This document shows positions 1 through 6,068 of a stretch of 11,647 nucleotides of DNA, in pieces. The notes under the pieces were generated by a model. The model ran no database searches and was not told the DNA's origin. It was given only the letters and a program-made list of their open reading frames with translations. This stretch comes from Natronohydrobacter sp. (GTDB taxonomy: Bacteria; Pseudomonadota; Alphaproteobacteria; Rhodobacterales; Rhodobacteraceae): contig SKRP01000215.1 in the NCBI GenBank assembly GCA_007118445.1, forward strand, positions 1 to 11,647, given 5' to 3'. The first letter of the stretch is position 1; every line of letters starts with the position of its first letter. The position numbers were made by a program, and so were the translations under genes.

Positions 1-395
<395 letters not shown>

Positions 396-547
396 CTCAA
401 ACCTCTGTGGTCTTTACTGCGGATAGGACTGTCTTGCTACGGGCATTCACGACCTCTTGCCAGTCAGGGTAGGCCAGAGCGGCAAGCGGGACAATGCCAA
501 ACTGCATCCCTCGCGCGAATTCCCGCTCTGATCCGGTGCTGCCTGCC

Positions 548-1171
548 TCATGCGCTGTCAGGTTCCGCACGCGAGGTCACGATATCGTCAATCAGGCCCC
601 AGTCCTTGGCCATTTCGGCGGTCATGAAATTGTCGCGCTCCAGCGCATCCTCGACTTTTTTCAGGGTCTGGCCGGTATGCCTGACATAGATCTTGTTCAG
701 TCGTTCCTTCAGCTCCAGAATCTCGCGCGCATGGATCGAAATGTCGGTCGCCTGACCCTGAAACCCGCCCGAAGGCTGGTGCACCATGATCCGCGAATTG
801 GGCAGCGAGAAGCGCATGTCCTTCTCGCCCGCCGCCAGCAGCAGCGACCCCATGGAGGCCGCCTGACCCACCACCAGCGTCGACACCTTGGGCTTGATAT
901 ATTGCATCGTGTCATAGATCGACAGGCCAGAGGTCACGACCCCGCCGGGCGAGTTGATATACATCGAGATTTCTTTCGACGGGTTTTCCGCTTCCAGATG
1001 CAGAAGCTGCGCCACGATCAGGCTGGCCATGCCGTCATGCACCGGGCCGGTCACGAAGATGATGCGCTCTTTGAGCAGGCGCGAGAAAATATCATAGGCC
1101 CGTTCGCCCCGGCTGGTCTGTTCGACCACCATCGGGACAAGGTTCATGTAGGTTTCAATCGGATCGTGCAT
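548..1171 (-). CDS. clpP: ATP-dependent Clp protease proteolytic subunit ClpP
   Basis: ClpP forms the tetradecameric serine peptidase barrel that degrades polypeptides fed by ClpX or ClpA. The 207-residue product has the full family length. The catalytic triad is visible: S106 in GQAASMGS, H131 in MVHQPSGG and D180 in LERDNF. The offsets between the three residues are the same as in E. coli ClpP. The oxyanion-loop motif INSPGG is at 72-77. The short segment before about residue 10 may be a propeptide, as in E. coli, but this cannot be read directly. The ATG at 1169-1171 has a purine-rich AAAGGCAGG stretch just upstream. clpX lies 152 nt downstream on the same strand. A candidate sigma70-type promoter is listed separately at 1235-1263. 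Nothing is truncated or missing. Identification is very secure. Confidence 0.98.
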   Translation of the reverse strand: MHDPIETYMNLVPMVVEQTSRGERAYDIFSRLLKERIIFVTGPVHDGMASLIVAQLLHLEAENPSKEISMYINSPGGVVTSGLSIYDTMQYIKPKVSTLVVGQAASMGSLLLAAGEKDMRFSLPNSRIMVHQPSGGFQGQATDISIHAREILELKERLNKIYVRHTGQTLKKVEDALERDNFMTAEMAKDWGLIDDIVTSRAEPDSA

Positions 1172-1234
1172 CTGCCTGCCTTTATGCCTGTGACCGCTCG
1201 GGTCATCTGTTGATACCGGAACACTGTTGACGGA

Positions 1235-1263
1235 ATCTTAGTGCTGCGACTTCCCAGCCGCAA
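1235..1263 (-). promoter_or_regulatory. Candidate clpP promoter
   Basis: On the minus strand TTGCGG (1263-1258) and TAAGAT (1240-1235) are separated by exactly 17 nt, matching 3/6 and 4/6 of the sigma70 -35 and -10 consensus. Transcription would start near 1228, about 57 nt upstream of the clpP ATG. The -35 sits inside CCCCTTGCGG, which resembles a heat-shock -35, but there is no matching RpoH -10, so heat-shock control is not supported here. Confidence 0.35.
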
Positions 1264-1296
1264 GGGGAGGTGGGGATTTTGTGGGAACTGGCCGCC

Positions 1297-1836
1297 TCAT
1301 CCCACGGCTTTGCCCAGACGCGGCAGCCGTGCGCGTTTCAGGAGCGCACGCAAGGGCTGGTTGCGGCCCGAGAGCGTTTCGGTCCTTGCCTGCACTGCGC
1401 GCAGGACGGTCTCGACCGGATTACTGTTTCCAAGCCAGAGATCCATCAGGAAATCATCGGGGCTTTGTGCCTGCAGGTTTTCAGGCGCGAGGCAGCGCTG
1501 CGGAAAATCCCGCAGATTCAGTGTGATGATCCGGTCAGCGCCCCCGGTGATGGCGGTCGCCAGCACATGCGTATCGGCCGGGTCGGGCAGCCAGAGGCGG
1601 GCCTCCAGTTCTGCATTTGGCGGGATTTCTGCCTCGGGCCAGGCCGCGCGCAAGCTCGCGATTTCGCCTGCGGCGATGGCCGCTGCCTCTGGTCCCAGCT
1701 TGACCGTCGCGCGTTGCCATTCGCCAAGGATGCGCGCCGACCAGAGCGGAGAATAAAGTCCCTGTCCGGCGACCCCGATCAGGATTTCGCGCAACACGCT
1801 AGGATAGAGCACGCAGGCGTCAAGGACTGCCTTCAT
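1297..1836 (-). CDS. PIN-domain putative ribonuclease
   Basis: The 179-residue product looks like a PIN-domain protein, the Mg2+-dependent endoribonuclease fold used by VapC toxins and by some RNA-processing enzymes. The typical opening strand is MKAVLDACVLYPSVLRE with D6. E39 follows (ILGEWQRA), then a DPADTHVLATA segment with D85 and D88, and TLNLRDFP with N107 and D110. These are the positions where the PIN acidic cluster is expected. A C-terminal tail of about 65 residues is rich in Arg and Leu. The ATG at 1834-1836 overlaps the TGA of the upstream methyltransferase gene (ATGA), which decides this start over longer readings and implies translational coupling. No small antitoxin gene is adjacent, so a classical VapBC pair is not evident. 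Its target and role are unknown; with an rRNA methyltransferase as partner, a link to RNA metabolism is only an inference. Confidence 0.8.
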   Translation of the reverse strand: MKAVLDACVLYPSVLREILIGVAGQGLYSPLWSARILGEWQRATVKLGPEAAAIAAGEIASLRAAWPEAEIPPNAELEARLWLPDPADTHVLATAITGGADRIITLNLRDFPQRCLAPENLQAQSPDDFLMDLWLGNSNPVETVLRAVQARTETLSGRNQPLRALLKRARLPRLGKAVG

Positions 1837-3026
1837 GCATCCAGCCGGAAGAACACGGCTTTCAGATAGCCGCTCTCGGCCAGTTGCGGCAGCTGCGGAT
1901 GATCCGGCCCGGCAAAGCCCGTATGGATCAGCTGCCCGCGCCGCCCGGCGCGCCCGATCCCGCGTGCGCTGGCATTGCGGAAGCTGGTCAGATCGGCGGC
2001 GTGCGAGCACGAACACAGGCCCAGATATCCGCCCGGCGCGACCAGCGGCGCGGCCAGTTTCGCCACCCTCTCATAGGCGCGCAGACCTGCGGTGAGCGCT
2101 TCCTTGCCCGGCGCAAAGGCGGGCGGGTCGCAGACCACCAGATCAAATTGCGCGCCCTCCTTCGCCAGCGCTTCCATCACAGCGAAAGCATCGCCTTGGC
2201 GCGTGGCGAACCGCGCGGCAGTGCCAGAAGCCTTGGCGCCATCTTCCGCCAGCGCAAGCGCCGGGGCGGAACTGTCGACGGCCAGCGCGGCATCCGCGCC
2301 CGCGGCCAGTGCGGCAAGGGAAAACCCGCCGACATGGCTGAATACATCCAGCACGCGCGCATCCTTGGTCAGCGTCGCGGCAAAGGCGTGGTTTGGCCGC
2401 TGATCGAAGAACAGCCCGGTTTTCTGCCCGCCCAGCAGATCGGCCAGATAGGTCGCGCCATTCATTGGCACTGGCACAGGCCCGTCCAGCGCGCCGCGAT
2501 GCAGCCGGGTTTCCTCACGCAGCCCTTCGAGCGCACGGGCGCGGCCCGCGCCATTCTTGACGATGGTCTCGACACCCGTGACGGCGCGCAAGGCGCTGGC
2601 CAGCAGGTCGAAATGTGTCTCGGCCCAGGCGGCATTGGGCTGGATCACGGCAGCATCGCCGAAACGGTCGATCACGACACCCGGCAATCCGTCGGCTTCG
2701 GCATGGACCAGCCGGTAGAACGGGGCGTCAAAGAGGCGCGCGCGATGGGAGGCCGCATGGCGCAGCCGGTCGGTCAGCCAGGGCAGGTCGATCACCGCAT
2801 CCGGGTTGCGGTCGAGCATCCGTGCGATGATCTTTGATGCAGGATTGACTGTCACCACACCCAGGGCACGGCGCTCGGCATCTTCCAGCCGCGCAATCGT
2901 GCCGGGGGCCAGCGCGCGGGTGCGCCGGTCGGTGACAAGTTCATTGGCAAAGACCCAGGGGAAACCATGGCGGATGGCGCGGGCTTCGGCTTTGGGCATC
3001 AGGCGGATGATGGGCAGATCTTGCAT
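1833..3026 (-). CDS. RlmI-like class I SAM-dependent rRNA (cytosine) methyltransferase
   Basis: This protein resembles RlmI, which methylates a cytosine of 23S rRNA (m5C1962 in E. coli) using S-adenosylmethionine. It is 397 residues from the chosen start; E. coli RlmI is about the same length. A PUA-like RNA-binding domain occupies about 1-75 (GFPWVFANEL, then ASKIIARMLD). The middle contains HAEADGLPGVVIDRFGD (108-124) and the family motif QKTGLFFDQRPN (201-212). The SAM-binding motif I is LDVFSHVGGF (226-235), motif IV is CDPPAF (299-304), and a Cys-rich CSCSH segment lies at 338-342. ATG 3024-3026 is preferred because AAAGGA lies 9 nt upstream; an in-frame ATG at 3060-3062 would add 12 residues but lacks a ribosome binding site. 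The stop overlaps the PIN gene start. The methyltransferase family is secure; RlmI orthology and the exact target base are inferred. Confidence 0.88.
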   Translation of the reverse strand: MQDLPIIRLMPKAEARAIRHGFPWVFANELVTDRRTRALAPGTIARLEDAERRALGVVTVNPASKIIARMLDRNPDAVIDLPWLTDRLRHAASHRARLFDAPFYRLVHAEADGLPGVVIDRFGDAAVIQPNAAWAETHFDLLASALRAVTGVETIVKNGAGRARALEGLREETRLHRGALDGPVPVPMNGATYLADLLGGQKTGLFFDQRPNHAFAATLTKDARVLDVFSHVGGFSLAALAAGADAALAVDSSAPALALAEDGAKASGTAARFATRQGDAFAVMEALAKEGAQFDLVVCDPPAFAPGKEALTAGLRAYERVAKLAAPLVAPGGYLGLCSCSHAADLTSFRNASARGIGRAGRRGQLIHTGFAGPDHPQLPQLAESGYLKAVFFRLDA

Positions 3027-3066
3027 CGGGGGCGGTCCTTTGTCGTCTCGCCCCTGTGCCATAGGG

Positions 3067-3098
3067 CAGGGCCGGGGCTTTGGAAAGCCCCGGCCCTG
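3067..3098 (-). terminator. Perfect 15-bp hairpin downstream of the 52-residue gene
   Basis: CAGGGCCGGGGCTTT (3067-3081) and its exact reverse complement (3084-3098) flank only two bases, so the folded form would be a 14-bp stem with a TGGA loop or close to it. It starts 11 nt after the stop codon of the small gene 3110-3268 and sits about 40 nt upstream of the methyltransferase start. No T-tract follows in either direction. It may be a terminator without a U-run, or a stabilising 3' structure. Confidence 0.6.
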
Positions 3099-3109
3099 TC
3101 ATGTCTGGA

Positions 3110-3268
3110 TCAGGCTTCGGCCTTGCCTGTGCCTGCGTTCTGGAAAAGCGCCGCGAATTTCGCTTTCAGGCTGGCAAATCCGGCGGCGAAGAATTCGGCG
3201 CGCATCCGGCGCGCTTCGGCTTCGATCCGCAGGGTTTCGATTACGGGGGTGTCTTTGGTGTCAAACAT
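3110..3268 (-). CDS. Small hypothetical protein (52 aa), Rhodobacterales-type
   Basis: This short reading frame codes for a 52-residue protein beginning MFDTKDTPVIETLRIEAEAR and ending in GTGKAEA. The middle (about 9-45) should form an amphipathic, charged helix: the segment RIEAEARRMRAEF is followed by a hydrophobic stretch FFAAGFASLKAKFAALF. There is no signal peptide or long membrane segment. It resembles the small uncharacterised proteins of Rhodobacterales annotated with the RSP_7527 family name, but that is a recollection by pattern and was not searched. Support for it being real: a normal coding composition, a strong hairpin right after the stop, a purine-rich leader (GAGGCAAGAGAG) before ATG 3266-3268, and an upstream element shared with another small gene (see 3303-3334). 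The function is unknown. Confidence 0.7.
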   Translation of the reverse strand: MFDTKDTPVIETLRIEAEARRMRAEFFAAGFASLKAKFAALFQNAGTGKAEA

Positions 3269-3302
3269 GGCTCTCTTGCCTCGGGTTTCGTGTTACGACT
3301 TC

Positions 3303-3334
3303 GAAATAGGCGCTGCGCTGCAGCATTGCGACCG
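3303..3334 (-). promoter_or_regulatory. TGC-rich promoter-like element A (shared with 9783-9820)
   Basis: Reading the minus strand, CGGTCG (3334-3329), then GCAGCGCAGC (3321-3312), then CCTATTTC (3310-3303) precede the 52-residue gene by 42 nt. The same three blocks in the same order precede the small membrane protein gene at 9521-9751. The site contains CTGC-N3-GCAG (3313-3323), the type of motif described for the polyhydroxyalkanoate regulator PhaR in Paracoccus. CCTATTT may act as the -10. Binding by PhaR is only a hypothesis. Confidence 0.4.
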
Positions 3335-3350
3335 ATAAAAGCGAAGCCCC

Positions 3351-3371
3351 GCCATGCAGGATTTGCATGGC
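3351..3371. repeat. Inverted repeat in the edd divergent region
   Basis: GCCATGCA (3351-3358) and TGCATGGC (3364-3371) are exact 8-nt inverted arms around a 5-nt centre. An outer pair CCCCGCC (3347-3353) and GGCGGGG (3382-3388) could also fold. The site lies between the edd promoter and the promoter of the small minus-strand gene. It could be a regulator site or an RNA hairpin; nothing in the sequence decides between them. Confidence 0.45.
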
Positions 3372-3406
3372 TATGCGATCCGGCGGGGGAATTGAGGCGG
3401 GGGGAA

Positions 3407-3435
3407 TTGAATTGTTAGCGCTAACTCCCTATATG
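3407..3435 (+). promoter_or_regulatory. Candidate edd promoter
   Basis: TTGAAT (3407-3412) and TATATG (3430-3435) match the first four bases of each sigma70 hexamer and are separated by exactly 17 nt. Transcription would begin near 3442, giving a leader of about 35 nt to the edd ATG. The spacer contains the palindromic operator listed at 3414-3425, so a bound repressor would block RNA polymerase directly. Confidence 0.6.
3414..3425. promoter_or_regulatory. LacI-family operator, CceR-like, in edd promoter
   Basis: GTTAGCGCTAAC is a perfect 12-bp palindrome with the central CG typical of LacI-family operators. In Rhodobacter sphaeroides the LacI-family regulator CceR controls Entner-Doudoroff genes and responds to 6-phosphogluconate, the substrate of Edd; I recall its motif as TGTTA-N4-TAACA-like, which this site matches except for the last base (T at 3426). 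The site lies between the -35 and -10, which implies repression. Naming CceR is inference. Confidence 0.6.
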
Positions 3436-3476
3436 TCCGGGAAACGATTCCCACCTGCCGGATGCTGGAGACCGCC

Positions 3477-5282
3477 ATGCCCCTCGATCCCCGCCTTGAA
3501 GCTGTGACCGACCGTATCAGGACGCGCTCGCAGGCGCGACGCTCGGCCTATCTGGACCGGATGCGCGCGGCTGCAGAGGCAGGGCCTGCGCGGGCGCATC
3601 TCAGCTGTGGCAATCAGGCCCATGCCTATGCGGCGATGGGGGCGGACAAGGACAGGCTGGCCGGGGGGCGTGCGCCCAATCTGGGCATTGTGACGGCCTA
3701 TAATGACATGCTGTCTGCGCATCAGCCATTCGAGACCTATCCCGAGATCATCCGCCGGGCCGCGCGCGCGGCAGGCGGGACGGCGCAGGTGGCGGGGGGC
3801 GTGCCTGCGATGTGCGACGGGGTCACGCAGGGTCAGCCGGGGATGGAATTGTCGCTGTTTTCGCGCGATGTGATCGCCTTGTCCGCAGGCGTGGCGATGT
3901 CGCATAATTGTTTCGATGCTGCCGTGTGGCTGGGGGTCTGCGACAAGATCGTGCCGGGGCTGATCATGGCAGCGGCGACGTTCGGGCATGTGCCTGCGGT
4001 TTTCGTGCCCGCCGGGCCGATGACCAGCGGGCTGCCCAATGACGAGAAAGCCGCCGTGCGCCAGCGTTTCGCGCAGGGCGAAATCGGGCGCGAGGAACTG
4101 ATGCAAGCCGAGATGGCCAGCTATCATGGTCCGGGCACCTGCACCTTTTACGGCACGGCCAACACGAACCAGATGCTGATGGAATTCATGGGGCTGCACA
4201 TGCCGGGTGCGGCATTCGTCAATCCCGGCACGCCTCTGCGCGAGGCGCTGACCGTGGCTGCGACCGAACGCGCGCTGGCGATCACGGCGCAGGGCAATGA
4301 TTTCCGACCCGCGGGGCAGGTTCTGGATGAGCGGGCTTTTGTCAACGGGATCGTGGGGCTGATGGCGACGGGGGGATCGACCAATCTGGTGCTGCATCTG
4401 CCGGCCATGGCACGCGCGGCAGGGATCGAGCTGACGCTGGAGGATTTCGCCGATATCTCGGAACTGGTGCCGCTGATGGCCAAGGTCTATCCCAACGGGC
4501 TGGCCGATGTGAACCATTTCCATGCCGCCGGGGGGCTGGGCTACATGATCGGCGAATTGCTGGATGCGGGGCTGTTGCATGACGATGTGAGCACCATCGC
4601 GGGCGACGGGCTGAAGCGCTATGCGCAGGAACCCAAGCTGAAGGACGGGGTGCTGGTCTGGGAGGATGGCGCGGGCGAAAGCCTGAATGACCGCATCCTG
4701 CGGCCTGCGCGCGACCCGTTCCTGGCGACCGGGGGCTTGCGGCAACTGGCGGGCAATCTGGGGCAGGGGGTGATCAAGACCTCGGCCGTGGACCCGGTCC
4801 GCCATGTGATCGAGGCGCGCGCGCGGGTGTTTCAGGATCAGGCCAGTGTGAAGGCGGCGTTTCAGGCAGGAGAGTTTACCGAAGATACGATTGTGGTTGT
4901 CCGGTTCCAGGGGCCTGCGGCGAACGGGATGCCGGAACTGCATTCGCTGACGCCGATCCTTGCAGTGCTTCAGGATCGCGGGCTGAAAGTCGCGCTGGTG
5001 ACCGATGGGCGCATGTCAGGGGCGTCGGGCAAGGTGCCTGCAGCGATCCATGTGGCGCCAGAGGCTGCCAAGGGCGGGCCGCTGGCGAAGCTTCGGGACG
5101 GCGATCTTGTGCGGCTGGATGCCGTTGCGGGGCGGCTGGATGTACGCGAGGAGGGCTTTGACGCGCGTGAGGCCGTCACAGCCGATCTGAGTGGGAATGA
5201 GTTTGGGATCGGTCGCGAGCTGTTTGCCGCGTTTCGGGCTCAGGTGAGCGATTCGACCGAAGGCGCAAGCGTCGTGGTCTGA
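3477..5282 (+). CDS. edd: Phosphogluconate dehydratase (6-phosphogluconate dehydratase)
   Basis: Edd converts 6-phosphogluconate to 2-keto-3-deoxy-6-phosphogluconate, the first committed step of the Entner-Doudoroff pathway, in the cytoplasm. The 601-residue product matches the usual length (E. coli about 603). It has the IlvD/Edd family signatures: GIVTAYNDMLSAHQP (70-84), AMCDGVTQG (111-119), GVCDKIVPG (153-161) and TCTFYGTANTNQM (221-233). C155 and C222 are the likely Fe-S cluster ligands by analogy with E. coli C154 and C221. The C-terminal half has VTDGRMSGASGKVPAAIHV. ATG 3477 is chosen because GGAG sits 6 nt upstream; an in-frame ATG at 3462 would overlap that site. No eda gene follows: the gene ends at a hairpin and meets a convergent protease gene, so it appears monocistronic. 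Its promoter carries a LacI-type operator. The Edd call rather than IlvD is favoured by length and the CDGVTQGQ segment. Confidence 0.96.
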   Translation: MPLDPRLEAVTDRIRTRSQARRSAYLDRMRAAAEAGPARAHLSCGNQAHAYAAMGADKDRLAGGRAPNLGIVTAYNDMLSAHQPFETYPEIIRRAARAAGGTAQVAGGVPAMCDGVTQGQPGMELSLFSRDVIALSAGVAMSHNCFDAAVWLGVCDKIVPGLIMAAATFGHVPAVFVPAGPMTSGLPNDEKAAVRQRFAQGEIGREELMQAEMASYHGPGTCTFYGTANTNQMLMEFMGLHMPGAAFVNPGTPLREALTVAATERALAITAQGNDFRPAGQVLDERAFVNGIVGLMATGGSTNLVLHLPAMARAAGIELTLEDFADISELVPLMAKVYPNGLADVNHFHAAGGLGYMIGELLDAGLLHDDVSTIAGDGLKRYAQEPKLKDGVLVWEDGAGESLNDRILRPARDPFLATGGLRQLAGNLGQGVIKTSAVDPVRHVIEARARVFQDQASVKAAFQAGEFTEDTIVVVRFQGPAANGMPELHSLTPILAVLQDRGLKVALVTDGRMSGASGKVPAAIHVAPEAAKGGPLAKLRDGDLVRLDAVAGRLDVREEGFDAREAVTADLSGNEFGIGRELFAAFRAQVSDSTEGASVVV

Positions 5283-5283
5283 G

Positions 5284-5313
5284 GTAGGGTGCGTGCGAAA
5301 GCACGCACCTTAC
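5284..5313. terminator. Bidirectional hairpin between edd and the M48 gene
   Basis: GGTGCGTGC (5288-5296), a GAAA tetraloop (5297-5300) and GCACGCACC (5301-5309) form a perfect 9-bp stem. GTA/TAC and a G-T wobble extend it to 13 bp. It starts right after the edd stop and its right arm contains the TAA stop of the convergent M48 gene (5310-5312). It most likely terminates both transcripts, although no long T-tract follows on either strand. I recall similar GGTGCGTGC hairpins as frequent in Rhodobacteraceae intergenic regions. Confidence 0.7.
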
Positions 5314-6002
5314 GTATCGGGGGCAAGCTTCCAGCGCGCCTCATTCTCTTCGATCGCGCGGATACGCTCTTCGCTTTTCGGATGGCTGAGCATCCAGGCG
5401 GGTGCCCCGCCGCCCATGCCCACCAGCCCATCGAGCTTGCGAAAAAGTGACTTTTGCGGCTCGACCCCGATCCCGGCCTTGACCAGGAGCGCCGAGGCAT
5501 AAGCGTCCGCTTCATACTCATCATCACGCGACAGCCGCGCCATCAGGAGCGTGGTCAGGAAATTGGCGACAATCGCGCCCACACCAGGCAAGAAGCGGTT
5601 GAAGATTGTAGCCAGTGCCATGCGGATCGCATTGGTGCCGGAAAAATCGATCATCCGCTTGCGCGTATGCCCCAGCGCGACATGGCCCAGCTCATGGGCG
5701 ATGACCGATGCCATTTCCTCGGCAGAGACCTCGCCTGCGCGATATTTGTTGTAAAACCCGCGGGTGATGAAGATGCGCCCATCGGGGGCGGCAAGCCCGT
5801 TCACCGGGTCGATCTCGTAGATATGGACGACGACCTTGTCGATCCCGATCGCTTTGGCCATGCGCTCGGTCAGCGCGCGCAGCTTGCCATCGGCCAGCGG
5901 CGTCGAGCGCGCATCCAGCTCGCGCGACGTGCGCCAGCTGGAAAACAGATACATGATCAGCCCGTAGCCGAGGATCAGCAGGATGGGGAGCAGCTTTGTC
6001 AT
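5310..6002 (-). CDS. M48 family membrane-anchored zinc metalloprotease
   Basis: This is a 230-residue M48 family peptidase, a group including HtpX and Oma1/BepA-like enzymes that degrade misfolded membrane or envelope proteins. An N-terminal hydrophobic segment (about 3-21) would anchor it as a membrane helix or uncleaved signal. The zinc site is HELGH at 103-107, with the third ligand expected at E164 in DDEYEADAYA. The C-terminal SHPKSEERI motif (206-214) is typical of M48. It is shorter than HtpX (about 290 residues) and lacks its paired N-terminal helices. The ATG at 6000-6002 has no convincing ribosome binding site, and an RpoH-type promoter lies immediately upstream, suggesting a nearly leaderless heat-shock mRNA. 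A substrate cannot be named. Upstream on the same strand, 63 nt away, is the two-gene coiled-coil cassette; the protease seems to have its own promoter. Confidence 0.92.
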   Translation of the reverse strand: MTKLLPILLILGYGLIMYLFSSWRTSRELDARSTPLADGKLRALTERMAKAIGIDKVVVHIYEIDPVNGLAAPDGRIFITRGFYNKYRAGEVSAEEMASVIAHELGHVALGHTRKRMIDFSGTNAIRMALATIFNRFLPGVGAIVANFLTTLLMARLSRDDEYEADAYASALLVKAGIGVEPQKSLFRKLDGLVGMGGGAPAWMLSHPKSEERIRAIEENEARWKLAPDT

Positions 6003-6009
6003 GGGTCAG

Positions 6010-6038
6010 ATATGGGGCTCATGCCGATCCTGGGCAAG
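6010..6038 (-). promoter_or_regulatory. Candidate RpoH (sigma32) heat-shock promoter of the M48 gene
   Basis: On the minus strand CTTGCC (6038-6033) is followed after 15 nt by CCCCATAT (6017-6010). The second element matches the sigma32 -10 consensus CCCCATNT at every position, and the pair also fits the alphaproteobacterial RpoH pattern CTTGAA-N16/17-CCANAT. Transcription would start about 6-8 nt further on, at the ATG at 6002, so the message would have almost no leader. Confidence 0.55.
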
Positions 6039-6054
6039 CTCAGACTGAGTGCAT

Positions 6055-6068
6055 TGACAGGCCTGTCA
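6055..6068. repeat. 14-bp perfect palindrome at the end of the coiled-coil cassette
   Basis: TGACAGGCCTGTCA is self-complementary over all 14 bases. It overlaps the TGA stop of the 96-residue gene and lies 17 nt upstream of the M48 heat-shock promoter -35. It may be an operator for the M48 gene, or chance. No known regulator was matched. Confidence 0.35.

Noticed and set aside
396..547. A terminator or promoter between clpP and clpX.
   Set aside because: Only a loose CTTGCC/GGCAAG pair (456-461, 481-486) with a long loop was seen, and no convincing promoter hexamers, so nothing was called.
1297..2016. A longer version of the PIN protein starting at 2016.
   Set aside because: The added 60 residues are Arg/Ala-rich and overlap the end of the methyltransferase; the ATGA overlap at 1833-1836 gives a better start.
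1884..2837. A 317-codon plus-strand frame opposite the methyltransferase gene.
   Set aside because: It is the antisense shadow of a gene with clear PUA and SAM-binding motifs.
1297..3062. A toxin-antitoxin pair made of the PIN protein and the upstream gene.
   Set aside because: The upstream product is a full-length rRNA methyltransferase with PUA and SAM motifs, not an antitoxin.
3429..4943. A 504-codon open frame on the minus strand opposite edd.
   Set aside because: edd has full family motifs and a ribosome binding site; the antisense frame has a His/Arg-rich composition and would start inside edd.
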